From positions 83,833,168 to 83,897,167 of the forward strand of contig OX235270.1 of NCBI GenBank assembly GCA_944472135.2: 64,000 nt of DNA. The letters are read 5' to 3'. Below are positions 1 through 13,100 of the stretch, piece by piece. Within the stretch, counting starts at the first letter, position 1. Each line of letters begins with the position of its first letter. Source of the DNA: Trichobilharzia regenti. Lineage: Eukaryota > Platyhelminthes > Trematoda > Strigeidida > Schistosomatidae. A program made the translations under genes and the position numbers. Below the pieces are notes generated by a model. The model worked only from the letters and a program-made list of their open reading frames with translations. It was not told the DNA's origin and made no database searches.

Positions 1-258
1 TAACTGCAGATTATATCTAGAAAATCGCTGTAGGTACACACAAATTGCATAAGCTTTAATTACAACAAAAGGCACAACTCCTTTTGCCTCATTCTACAGT
101 ATAATTAAGTAAATAAGGGTTAAAAGAACGTATCAAAAATCGCCAGTGCTCAAAGAGCAATAATCAATTCATTAAAATCTTTGGCGTAAACCCTATTACC
201 GATGTAGTCTACACACTATGAAAGATATGATTCTTTTGGTCAAATCCAACTGATGATA

Positions 259-447
259 GCGTCGGTGGCACAGCGGTTAGGACTCTCGCCGACTATGCAT
301 ATGGTCCGGGGTTCGATCCCTTACCGACGCACATTCGATATCAAATGTCGGTCTGCCGAATGGGGCTACCAATATCACATGCTGAAAACTTCATACTTGT
401 ACCAAAAAACGATGTGGAATCAAGCTATAATCAAAAAATTAATGAAT
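259..447 (+). mobile_element. type-1b tRNA-headed SINE
   Basis: The head at 259-330 folds like a tRNA: GCGTCGG pairs with CCGACGC, A-box-like tggcacagcggttaggac, B-box ggttcgatccc. The tail (tacttgtaccaaaaaacgat, then gtggaatcaagct) is the 1b tail. Confidence 0.82.
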
Positions 448-1724
448 AGTTTTTGAATTTCAAAATAACGGCAGGAAGAAGAACTGTGCAGTAACTCTAT
501 TAGAATCGATAACTTCTGGGAATACTGACCAAATAGATAGAACATCTACAACAATCTCAACTCTGCTTATTTGTTCGACAGAGTCGAGGCCGATATGATT
601 ATTTATAAAGTGTATTTCAGCCACATATACCACCAACCCATGACATAACATCACTGGTTAAACACGATGCACATCATTCACTCTTTTCTACATTTCATGA
701 AATGACTGATTGATGAAACAAGCATGTAACGCAGTTTTTAAAAAAAAAGCAGACTAGGGCGTTGTAGCTGGAAGTAAGATAAATGACAAATGCGACTGAG
801 TTGTTTACAGGTTAGACAGATGGCATGAAAATTCAGAAGATTAAAGGTGGATTACGTCACATCACACTTCAAAAACTCAACATTTCAGGAGTTTCAGCTT
901 AGTAGAAACAACAACAACACGTAAAAATGTTAATTGATTGAATCGAAGTTACGACAGAATTCAGACAAAATAGCAATAAATGAACTGTAAACATTTGAAC
1001 CAACTAAAACTCACTCACTGCAAAATATTGTGTTACTAAAAATTTGGCAATGTAATCATTTCATTTCGTTTCATATTTGAGTCTTGAAAGCTTCTAGCAT
1101 AAAATCGTTTTTTACAATGCATAGTTTTCTAACATTTGCAACGAATTTTAACGCTGCTTTGGGAACTTTATTTTTTTTTAGAAAAAAAAGGGGGAACTAA
1201 TCTTGTTTGCTTTAATCACTTTCGATTACGCTACCTAGACTCATGATTTTCCAAAAATAATACCCATGCATATGTTTTTAAAAAGAGCTATTGAAAATTA
1301 TGTATATAGTATGTATCCGCTAAATTAGTCAAAATTTACTGCCTCTTTCTCTCTCTCTCTCTCTGTTTGTCCAGAAACTAGCTTCACTTTAACTTTTACT
1401 AACAATCATCTGTGTTTTCCCGCTTACTTCGATTTTCCTACAATCTTTTTTATCATCACAGAAAGTTTGATACTGCTTATGAGTAGATTGGATTTCTCTC
1501 AGTTGCTTTTTTTATTCCTGACTTTTATCGAGTTCATCTTAATCGCATGTATCTCCAGCTTCACCTTTCATACATATTTTCTAATAATATTCAGCAGACG
1601 AAGTATTTATTCATTTAAAGTAGTTAAGAATATTTTTTTTTAATGGTTGGAGTAACATTGTTAACGGATGTTTTACTCTAAGCGGTTGAATAACTCCGAT
1701 TCTAAATTAATTATCATTTATTGT
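448..1724. other. no gene seen; AT-rich with CT repeat
   Basis: No coding exon or recognised repeat found. A (CT)n tract lies near 1343-1363. The missing C-terminal Rab exon was searched for here (SAK motif on the minus strand) and not found. Confidence 0.5.
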
Positions 1725-2650
1725 ATTATTGTTCCCATTGAGTTTTGAGTGGGACAGAGAGGGCTTCAGCAACACATCCCCATTTTTCTCCTATTCTCTG
1801 CGGTTCCCTTTAGTAGCAGGCCCCACAATTGCCAATAGACATTGTCATCTCTTCCCCCCACAAAACGATTTACTCCATAGCGCCCTTGGATGTCAACTAA
1901 TCATTTCCCACTAGACTTCCACTCGAGCGATAGTCTGGCTTACGCGCGATTTTATCTGACAGTCTGTTCAATGTGAGCCCGATCCATCTGCATTTTCTCC
2001 TACATATTTATTGACCAATAGGTTCTCAATTGATTTGTTACTAGAGTTTCTTATCGCTTGTCTGTTGATTCTAACAGGCTATCTGATCTTCAGTATGGAG
2101 CCAGTGAAGGCAGTTGTTGATAGCAGTCTGCAGCTGGTTGTTGGAAAGGCTTTTGATGACACACACACAAGCCAAGTATCTGATCCATATAGTAGAACTG
2201 ACTGACATAACATTGGTACTGAAAATTCCCTTTTTATTGTTTATGCTGTAGAATGCAAAAGATTTCTCAATTGCTTTCAGAGTGATAAAGGTGTGCGCTG
2301 TTTTTCCGATCCTGACTTTGACAGGGATGCTGTCTAGATAAGTGAAGGAAGTGACGTCTTTTAACTTTTTTTTTCTAATGTTGTTGATAAATTACTTTCG
2401 TCACCTCTGTCATTTTGTATTTTCAATTGAAGTCCTGTGTTTACTGCCTGCTTCTTCTGATAAATTTGTGGGTTTCCTTTGTAGATCTTTGAGTTTGTAT
2501 GACACTAGGCGTAAATCATCCTCGAAATTCAGATCTTCTACAGCTTTATCATCGGTTCAAAGTATTCTAAACCAATGGCGAGCATATACTGCAGAATTTA
2601 AACATATCAAGCGGTGTGATATCCGTCTCCAGTAGGTATCCTGCCATCAT
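1725..2650 (-). pseudogene. RTE1 LINE 3' fragment
   Basis: Aligns by eye with the minus-strand RTE1 copies at 30780 and 39520. It starts at the 3' tail (complement of the tatgttccact motif) and runs back through the intron-side region equivalent to VTSF, KPVW and KSVLLYGSE. It has multiple frameshifts and no usable ORF. Confidence 0.7.
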
Positions 2651-3214
2651 TTAACTCGGAATCAAAAGGGTTCAGTAGTGGTTGGTTGAAAAAAAAACCT
2701 ATTTACTCCGGTTTGTAATTCCAAGCATTCTCCCAAGCATTCTCAAACAAAAGATATTGTAAGTAAATTGCAAAGCCAAATATAGGATCAAGTGAACTAT
2801 GAAACTCGTCTACCGATAACGGTCTACATATATCTGGGTAGGTAATTCTGGACGACTAAAAATGCATTTTATGTGTTCTTTTTTTCATTTATCAATGTAT
2901 TTTACTGTATAGCAAGATTGCATGACTATATCTGAGAACCAGATTAACTAATCCAGTTTTCTGTGGTCAGACGAATCCAGGCTAGACTTAAATAAATGCA
3001 TACATTACTTCTGTTTGAAACTACTTTACCTACGATTAGATTTCAAGAGTTAGCGAATGATAGGCCAGTCTTTGAGCTAAATTACACACTGGTTGACATA
3101 CGCTTTATTTATTATTAATTAATTATTACCAGGTTTCAGTTGAACTTTTCAAAAAATTATATATGCACAATTAACAGAAACACCAATCAACAAATTCATT
3201 GTAAAATTGGCAGA

Positions 3215-3420
3215 CGTTAGAATTTATCGGTCATTGGATCGAGTCCCACTGGTTTGCCTTGTAACCGGAAGGTCCTGAGTTCTAGCTTCGTACTGCCGAA
3301 GAGCACAAAGCTATGGTTAAACAGATGTGTGACACTCCCTCCTGATTCTCAGATGGTTCTCTGACTCGTGCCAGTTCGTGGTCGAAACGACAAATTCATC
3401 ATGAAATGTACCTAGTATTT
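3215..3420 (+). mobile_element. type-2 SINE, degenerate hammerhead
   Basis: Head with cttgtaaccggaaggtcctg; hammerhead region reads ctgccgaagagcac, strongly decayed. Ends in the ttctctgactcgtgccag version of the type-2 tail. Confidence 0.62.
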
Positions 3421-3679
3421 AGCCACTGGCCAGGAGTTTCTAGTAGCGCCTAACCTTCTAACCCTCGACAGGGACTCAATACTCATTACCTTCAGAATAC
3501 TAGGCGAACGTGTTAACAGTTACTGGCATGGTGCTATATACTTCTAACTGACTGATATAAGAAGTTGCGAATCTAAATATATGTTTCCTTTATTTCTAAT
3601 ACTGGATTTGTTATAATGTGAACTACGGAAAGCACAGATTTACACACTGTTACTATCTCAATTTGGTATACAATTGCTT

Positions 3680-3905
3680 ATTATTATTCTCTCTGGTTCC
3701 AAGTGGAACATAGAACTTCCACAACACATCTCCTTTTTTACCGGTTCTCTGAAGTCCTCTTCACCTGATCCCATGATTGCCCAATAGGCTCTTATCCCCT
3801 CCTCACCAAACGATCTCTTCCATATCACCCTTAGACCAACACCCAAACAGTAATTTCCCAATCGAGTCGCAACACGAGTTGGCCGTCCGAGGATGACATA
3901 GACAA
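3680..3905 (-). pseudogene. RTE1 LINE 3' terminal fragment
   Basis: Only the last 220 bp of RTE1: the tail (complement of gttccacttggaacc) and the upstream conserved block with the ctcctcaccaaacgatctc motif seen at 30890 and 39650. The rest is missing. Confidence 0.6.
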
Positions 3906-4024
3906 AAAATAGCATGAGGAGGCGATGAAAGTCTAGATGCTTGTTATGCACCTAAAAACAGACCACAGCATTTGACTTAAAAAAAAAAGACTTTAGGAAA
4001 TAGTTATGCTAACTGAAAACAAAC

Positions 4025-4150
4025 CTTCGCTAGACGTTCGCCTTCTTTCCGTAAAACTACACGACTTTTTTCTTCATCCAGTTTATTTGCTACTAATACA
4101 AGTAGTATGCTGTTTGATTGTAGATTTGCATTGATCTCACCCATCCATGA
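4025..4150 (-). CDS. Rab exon D: G4 motif (NKLD)
   Basis: Forty-two codons starting [11 protein letters not shown] and ending KEGERLAK. The strand [10 protein letters not shown] holds the NKxD guanine-specificity motif (usually GNKxD; here ANKLD). The spacing to EGERLAK matches Rab26-like EDGEKLAK. The acceptor is ttctag at 4152-4151 and the donor gtttgt starts at 4024. It lies 37 kb from exon C but continues frame and homology exactly. The exon with SAK and the C-terminal cysteines is expected further left, outside the window. Confidence 0.92.
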
Positions 4151-7100
4151 CTAGAAAAGAAAAGTAAAAGTTATTATAAACAAAATGACATATTCATTTT
4201 CCACCATGTAACTAACACTGTAGTCACAAATATTTTGACATCATCTCATCAACGCTATCATCATTCAGTGTCTTATTGCTGTAATAGGATTTTATTCACA
4301 CTGCAGTGATTTATTGTGTATATCGCTCTGTATTTAAATAATGTATAAACTGTTAAGCAAGATGGTACTCTGAAAACAGGAATGCGAAGAGATGAGTCGG
4401 ATGTCTGAGGGTCTCATGGAGAGAGAGAGAGAGAAACTTGTTAGGCGAAAATGAAAGCTTGTAGGCAGTGTTGGCGTCAGTTGAAAAGTTATGCCAGGGA
4501 AACAAGTAAAATGCAGATGCGCTCTTGAAGCCTTATATACCACAAGGAAAGCTTTGAAGGAATAGTAATGAAAAAAACCAGAGGTTTATAAAATATGTGT
4601 GGTTAACCACTCTTCAGTATATTTTTTGATACAAGTTCAAACAAAATTAACGATAATAAGGCACGCCAGTAGCCCAGCAGTAAAATGCTCACCAACTACA
4701 CATGTGGTTCGGGGTTCGATCTCCGGCCGGCGCACTTCATTACCTCACTAATCCAACAATAAGGCTGGTAAAGAGGGAAGAATGAGCACGAGGCTAGCAA
4801 CCCATCCTGTAAAAATAAACTCCACCGCTGCCAAAACTTCAAAGCTCTCGCTTGAAGTCCTATGTTCCATTAGGAACATTGTTATTATAGTTTCCTTTAG
4901 TTCGTAGAGGAACATACGGCTTCAGCCACACGTCTGCATTGCGTTCGATTCTCTGCCAACGTTTCCACCTGGCTCCACGTCTGACCACATGTTGTCTTCT
5001 CCTTTCCCCATGACCTCTTCCTCCATGTCTCCCCCGCACTGACGACCAATCCTCCGCTTTCGATTTGGGTTCCATTCAAGCGATGGCCTGGCGTTTGATG
5101 TCACTCAATAGTTTCCTCACAGTATGGCCAATCCAATCCACCTCCATTTCTTCCTACATATTTGTTGCACAATCGGTTTCTGATGGGTTGGTTCGTTGAT
5201 CGCCAGAGATCGCTGTTGTTGATCCTCTCTGACTGGCCATCTGATCTTGAGTCTTGAGCAAAGAAAGCTGTTGATGAAGGTGTGTATTTTGTTTGAAGTG
5301 CCCTTCGCGACACCGCGGCAAGTCCCTGTTCCGCATAGCGAGTAGCACTGACTTCATATTGGAGTTAAAAATCCCAATCTTGTTTTTTATGCTAATGAGT
5401 GCTGTTGACCTCCACATGAACTTGAGGAAAATTAAACCTTGACTCGCTTTCCCGATCCTTGCATTGATATCCTCATCAGTTCTGTCTGTCTGTAGTTGAA
5501 AACATGCTTTCCAGGTCGGTAGATGGTTGCTTCTTTCAGATTCCTCCTACTTATGCTGATTGTTGTCTGTTGCTGTAGGCCAGGAATCTTCATCAGCTAC
5601 CTCTGTTTTCTCTATGTTCACCTGACGTTCTACCTTCTCTTGATGTTTATTCTGACAACTTGTTGCTTTTCAGTGGCGTATCTTCCAGTTTGTGGGAAAT
5701 CAGACAAATATCATCGGCGAAGTCGACATCCTCCAAGTATTCTATGTAGGTCCATTTAATGCCTGTCTCCTCATTGACCGGTTCACTACGTTTCTGTCGC
5801 AGTATTCAGTCTACCAGCATCGATCGCACAGCGGTTAGGACGCTTGCCGACCATGCACATGGTCCAGGGTTCGATCCCCGGCCGATGCACTCTTCCTTTA
5901 ACTCGCTGAGTCAGAAATAATGCTGGTAAAGAAGAAAGGTTGGGCATGAGGCTAGCAACCCCATTCTGTAAAAATAAACACTGCTACAGAAACTTCAGAC
6001 CACTAGCTGGAAGCCCTATGTTCCACTGGGAACGTGAAGGAAAAAAAGATTCAGTCTTCCATAATCAGGAACATAAAGGAACACAATAAATAATAAAAAC
6101 AACGACAGCATAGTTGTGAAAAACCCTGCCATAAAATACGCCAACTATAGAAGTATTGCATTATATAAATTCTTTTTTTTAAAAAATATGTAAACTCCAA
6201 AAGTGTAGATGGAACTGCACATTCAACAGAGATTAGAGAATCCCTGAAGATTATGTGTGCATTCAGTGCTTACATACAATAAATAAACTAGATGAATAAG
6301 GATTACAAAAATCCTGTACCAACAACAATATATGTGCAAAATATCTAAGCGCAAGTATCAGCAATTGAACATTGAACATTGGACATTTTTTTCAATAGTG
6401 TTATATTAACAACTGATAATCATAATGATTGATGTGTTGTGTTTATTTCTGAAAAAATAAATAAAGCAGACGCCATTAATAGTTTTTTTCTTTATTCTAG
6501 TTACATTTTAAAGCGTTGATTATTATTATTATTATTACTATTAACTATTGTTATCATTATTCTTGTTATTGTTGCTGTTATTTCGTTGTGAGTGGAAGAG
6601 AATGTAAAAAAAACTTTCATCAGCATTATATTATATGCATACTATGTCATTACTGAGCGACAATATATATATATGCCTAGGTGGATGCTTTCAGAACAAC
6701 AAAACTATTTCTTTCTCTCACTCCCTCTGTTTGTATGTTTGTTCGCTTTATTTTTTTTCGTTTGTATCAAACAAGTGACTGACATATTTATTTTTTTTTA
6801 ACTTAGACTCATTGACTAAAGTTATTCAATATAGATGGAGGAAGAGCAGGAGAAGAACCAGAAAAAGAAAAAAAAGCTGTCCAGTACTCCTAGGTTTTCC
6901 AGTGGTTCTCTAACTGATGTCAGCTCATGATTAAATCCTCCATGCAATCAAAAAAAAGGTGACAGTGAACATGCGCTACAAGTGAGTGAGTGAGTGTGAG
7001 TGAACAGTTTTTTTTTGCTTTCAGAACTTTCATTTGCATTTCTCACAACCGATAAATGCGTTGATTAGGAAGATCAGTTAATAAACGCATATACAGACAC

Positions 7101-10100
7101 ACACACATACACACATGTAACTGCAGGGAGTTGTTATACAACTGATCAGTTTCACCTGTTAACAATATTCACGCTGTACCATAACAACATTGTTTATTTA
7201 CATGAATAAAAAAGGTGATTATGTATAATAGCATTTGAAATCAATCGTTATAGACAATAATGAAACAGTTGGCAAGATACCAATTGCAGGTCTATGACAT
7301 TTGGTTGGCAGCTGCGTTATATATATATATATCGCGAATTAGCAGTAATTGCATTTCATGCGTCATTGACTCGGTTCTTAGTGGCTGAATGCTCAATGAG
7401 TTTGTTTTGCAGCCATAAGTGTCCTGGCTTTGAATCCCGGTGGCTGCCTTTTGTTGAGGAGCTGACAAATTATGGCGAAAAAATTGGCCAGTAATCCCCG
7501 GTCTTTCCGGGGCTCTCTAACTGATATGAGATCGTGATCTAACCGTATTATACTGTACATTATGCTTTTGAAGTTTGATAAAGTATGTAAGGTATATGAG
7601 ACATCCCTCACTAGAATGGAGATATATTTAGTTGGTAATGCATAAACGAAATACTCTCCCTTTACTCTAAATTATCATCCAGTCAGTAAACACGGGATGT
7701 CTGTCTGTCTGTCTGTTTTCGACATAGAACTTTGCACAAATGTACGGAAGTTCAAGTCGCCACATTCCGTGTAGCACGCGAAGCAAGAGAAGAAAGTACA
7801 AGAAAAGCATACTAGAGACAGTGAGCAGAGATGTGAGACAAAGGAGTAATAAAGAAAAACAAAACAGTTTCATTGGAGATCATAAGTCACAAGGAGTGGA
7901 TGCATCTGCGCCACTAGGAACGGTTTTGAGCCATGTCACCAATTGTTTCCAACCATAGATTGTTACCGTCCCGAGGACCCCAACCGGGAAGTCTACACCT
8001 TTCTACGTGGCTTAGACCAACTGTTGTGGATTTCATTGACTGATGCCAAGGTTTTGTTTGACCGCCGCTAGCTTTCTTCCAGCCTAACCCTATATCAGCT
8101 AACATTGCTCGTCGAGGGAGGCGATGGCTTGGCATACGTAACACATGTCCTAACCATCTCAGTAAACACGGGATGGATTCCTCTTAATTATAATTTGAAA
8201 GTGCTACTCAGTGATGCGTTATACTGAGGCACTGAAAGTCTATAAGTGGAAACTAAGCGAAGCGTTCAGAGTGAACACAGGAGTAAGACAGTGTTGTTTC
8301 TTATTGATCATATTTTTAATTTTGGTGAACTGGACCAGGCGTCAGACTGTGGGGAACGAGGAGACAAGAGTACGCTGGACCACCGACAATAAGACTCTAG
8401 AAGATCCGAATTTCGCGTATGGATGTCAAATGTCACACAAACTCAAAGACTTACAGGTTGACGAAAATCAACAAACTGGTTTAAGAAGCAAGCAGTCAGC
8501 GAAGACATGACGCCATCAAGGTTAACATTCAGGAGACGAAGGTGATGAAGACAACCAAACAACAGAAACAACAACCAGAATCAATCACCACCAACAGGTG
8601 AGATTTGACAGAGGTCACCTCCTTCACTTATACAACCAGGAAGAATCGTTTCAACCTCAATAATTCGGAACGGATGAAGATGTCAAAATCAGCCAGCCAA
8701 CCAGCCAGAATCAGAAAGGCAAGATACACACCCCTTTATCAACTTGAAACCAGTTTGGAAAGCTTCTGCACTCCGCTTCAGTATGAAGAACAAGAATCGG
8801 ATTTTCAACACAAATGTCAATGAAGTCAATCAGTCATCTCTTCCATACGGGTCAGAAACTTGCACTGAGTGTCACGGAAAGGATTTCCAACACACCACTG
8901 TAGACTTTTATCAACAGCTGCTGTCTTCTCTGGTTTACTGGCTGGCTGCATACTGAAGATCAAATGGCCGGTCGGCCAGCCAGAAAGAATTAGCGGGAAG
9001 AAGCTCTGTCTGTGAACACTCCAACCAAGAGCCGACCGTTCAACAAATATGTAGAAGATGGAGGTGGATAGGGCATTCATCATTCAGGAGGCCGTCGAAA
9101 GATATCGCGCTCCAGGCCCTCGAGTAGAGTCGCAATGGTAAGCGACGAGTTAGTCGTCAGTGAGAGGGTGACATGGAGGAGATCGTGTGAGTTGGAGGAG
9201 GAGATAAGAAATTGTGAGCAATCATGGTCCAAGCTGAAGAGGATGGCAAAAGATAGGTAGATAGATACGACCTTGACCTTGGCGGCCTGTTGAATTTTTG
9301 GGCCTGCTAACAAAATATCTACATTTTGCATCCAGTTTCCCGTTTACCAGCATACACTTATCACTTAAATATGAATTCTAGCAGAATCATTTACTCTCGT
9401 AACTTTATTAATAATTTACGACCAAATGACTTTCATATTCCAAAGAAACCAAGGAGGAAACATCGTAGTGGTTGGCAGAGAGCTCTCAAACGTACACCAA
9501 TACACTTAACTACGGTCCCCGTCATAATGAACTCAAACTGTCGCTCTCTACCAAATAAGATAATGTATCTACAATCCCTGATGTCAACTGATACGTATCA
9601 TAACACTGCCATAATCGCATTACAAGAAACGTGGTTGCATGAACTGTATGATGACAACCTTATCTCACTAAAGGACTTTATTTTATTTCGACAAGACCGT
9701 CAATGTTGTAATAAGAAAAATGGTGGTGGCGTTGCAACTTTTATTCACTCCAAATGGTCTGTCTCAAATAACATCTGCTTCACCTTCTCAAATGACTTCA
9801 TTGACTGTATTACTGTCAAATGTCGCCCCAAACATATCCCCAAATACAAACAATTCTATATTACAAACATGTACATTTCTCCTAGTTGCTCTCCATCTGA
9901 TCTATCTAATTTTGCTGATGAATTCACCATGTTTGCTGCTGCCAACTTCGACAACTCTCTATCCGTTATTACTGGAGACTTCAACACATCAGATTGCTCC
10001 TTTCTTGAAGCTCTTGGTCACACAAATATAGTCAAATTTCCCACTCGACTTGACAAAACCCTTGACTTGGTTTTTACCAATGATGAAGGAGTATATGAAA

Positions 10101-13100
10101 CACGTAGACGTTCACCGATACATAACTCCGATCACTGCATTGTCCGCGTTTTGCCAAAAATATACAGCAAAACACATATTAAAATCTTCTCACACCTGTC
10201 CACGAAGGCACAACAAAGAAGCTACACATCTGACAACTTACTCAATCTAAGATGCATGTTAAAAGATACCAACTGGGATCTATTCTATGAAAGTACATTA
10301 GATGACTCAATCACCAATATAATGGATTATCTTAAGTTCTGCCTTGACATATGCTGTCCCAAACAAACACTGTTCAAACGCCTCGACCGCTTCTCGTCAC
10401 CCCATCTCAAACAACTTCGCAGGCAAAAAGAAATGTTATATAAATGCAAAGACAAGTTAGGACTTAAAAAGATAAATGCTCAAATCAAATCTGAAATCAA
10501 AAATCTTAATGCTATCTATAACCAAACACTTTTATCATGCAAATCTCCAAACAGCATGTGGAAACTTTTCAATGAAATTACTGGCAATAGTAAGCGATGT
10601 AATGTTTTTCCCTCTTGTGATGTTAATGCTCTTAATCTGTCTTTTATACGCTCTCCTTCTACCATAACCACTTCTAATGTTACCAATCTTGTAGCTGATA
10701 ACTTCCAGGACTTCAATACTCTCGATGTTTTGAAATGTCTTAAAACTCTTAAGCCCTCACATAGTCTTGGCCCTGATGGCATACCTGCATATGTCCTAAA
10801 ACAATGTGCAGATGCTTTATGTTCTCCTCTAACTAATATACTAAATGCTTCTTTCTCCGAAAACGTTGTACCTGTTCCATGGAAAGACATTAAAATAGTC
10901 CCTGTCCCTAAACCTGGAAATAGCAAGAACGTAAAGTTCAGACCCATCGCCATCACTTCCCCGTTTCTAAAGCTCATGGAAAAACTAATACTTCTTAAAC
11001 TCGAACCCTCCCTTAAAAGCTTCGAAGACCCCAAACAATTTGCCTACAGACAGGGTAGGAGTACTTTAGACGCTGCAGCCGTCTTACACAACAGTATTGT
11101 CTCATCATTAGACAAAGGTGCCAAATATGTCCGCTGCACGTTTCTTGACTTTACTTCTGCTTTCGACTCTGTACCTAGAAGTCTCTTGCTAAATAAGCTC
11201 TCCACGACACAAACCGAGTCTTGGGTCACTAAGTGGTTGCATTCCTACTTTTCAAACAGAATGCAGTACACCGTATACAAAGGTCAATCCTCCTCTGCTG
11301 TGCTCACTGAATCTGGTGTCCCCCAAGGTGCTGTACTCTCCCCACTTCTCTTTTCATTCTTCCTACATGACCTACCGTCTTCAAATGATATTAACTTTGT
11401 CAAATATGCTGATGACCTAACTGTATCTTTACCTGTCAAATGTCAAAATGACTGCTCTAAACTAAATGGCTTCTTATCAGAAATTAGCCAATGGTCCAAG
11501 GAAAACGGTCTAACCTTAAACCCCTCCAAATGCCAAACAGTTAATTTCACCTTTAGGCATAAATCTGACCTAAACAAACTGGTTAGCGCTCACGAGGTGT
11601 GCAACATAGATGGCACTGAAATAGAAACTAAGTCGGAAATTAAATACCTAGGCGTCACTCTATCTTCTGATCTTTCCTGGTCGTCTCATATCTTGACGAT
11701 TTCCAAGAAAATATACCGTCTTACCTTCTACATCAAGAAGTTAAGACATTCTGGTGTAACCCAACCCTTACTACTACAATTTGTTAACTCCCGTATTCTG
11801 CCTATAATTCTCTATTGCTCCCCCTTAGTCTTTCCTGGGCTATTGAAGAAAGACTATACCTTATTACGTAGGATGTTAAAGGTTGTCAGCAGGGTAAGCA
11901 GTTTGCCACTTAGCCAGCTTGTTAACATTCTGGTGGACAGGCACATGGACTCATGTGAAAAATGGGCGAAGTCCATTTTATCTGACTCACAACACCCTCT
12001 ACACTCACAACTCTCCCCATGTATCTCTTCAGGGAAAACAAGAAGTCTATATAGGAAACTATATGCCCGCACTAGTAAGTACAAAAACTCATCCATACCC
12101 TACCTAGCCCGTGTTCTGTGTGATAAAGAATGCATCAGGCATGAAACCTTTAACTTATTAAATAGTCACTAGAACCAATGAATCTCGTCTTTCCAACTCA
12201 CATCATTTATAGGTACAACGTTTTCTCTCTCTTCATTCTGTATTTATTTTTGTTATGTGCTGTTTTGTTTCTCTCTTCCTTGCAAACTCTACTTAAAACA
12301 TTCTTGTTCGTTCTTTTACACTCTGTATATCTCGACCATTTTGCTATCGCTTACGCCAGTAAATATGCTAGTAGTATCTACTTTTGTAACACCTTCAAAC
12401 ATTTTAATTTTGGCTTTGCTACCGACATACTAATATGTTGTTGAGATAATCTTTAAACTATGTAGAACTTTATTTATTGTTAATGTAAACAAAAAACTGG
12501 ATGCAATATTGTAGTAAAATGCTGAGAATTCCATTCTGTATCACAAGTACTGATTTGGAATAAAGCTTATATATAATATAATATAATGTGTTCTTGAAGC
12601 CCTATGTTTCATTCGAAACACAAAGGAATAATAATACCAGTTGAAATTCATAGGACATAGGATTCCATTCCAGTGGAACACTAGAAAAATAATGATGGGT
12701 GGATGTGATTATGTGCGTGGTAGAATGTTTGCTAACCGCACAAGTGGTTCGGGGTTCGATCCCGAACCAGCAGGCGGGGAAGGTTGGACATGAAGCTAGC
12801 AACGCCATCTCGTGAAGACAGATACCACTGCTAACCAAAACTTTAAAACTGTAGTCTGAAGCCTTACGTTCTACTGGGAACATAAAGGACTAAAATAAGT
12901 AAATAAATAATAAACAAATGTGATTATCTTGAACTGAAATTAAAATAGGATTGCAGCACAGTGATAGACTGGAATGCCTCCATTTAGGCTTCTTTATCTC
13001 AATACCACTCTAGCTGGTAATATTCAACAAGGGAAATCACTTCATACACTCATAAATTATTATGTATGTACACATTTTTTCAGAGTGTTATAAATGTCCG

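Noticed and set aside
259..330. Functional tRNA gene
   Set aside because: The fold is tRNA-like with an A box and B box, but many diverged copies with fixed tails show it is a SINE head.
10516..11034. 172-codon minus-strand ORF
   Set aside because: Antisense of the CR1-type reverse transcriptase; no independent domain.
12178..12444. 88-codon ORF after the CR1-type ORF
   Set aside because: Lies in the element's 3' region, hydrophobic low-complexity translation, no domain; probably untranslated.
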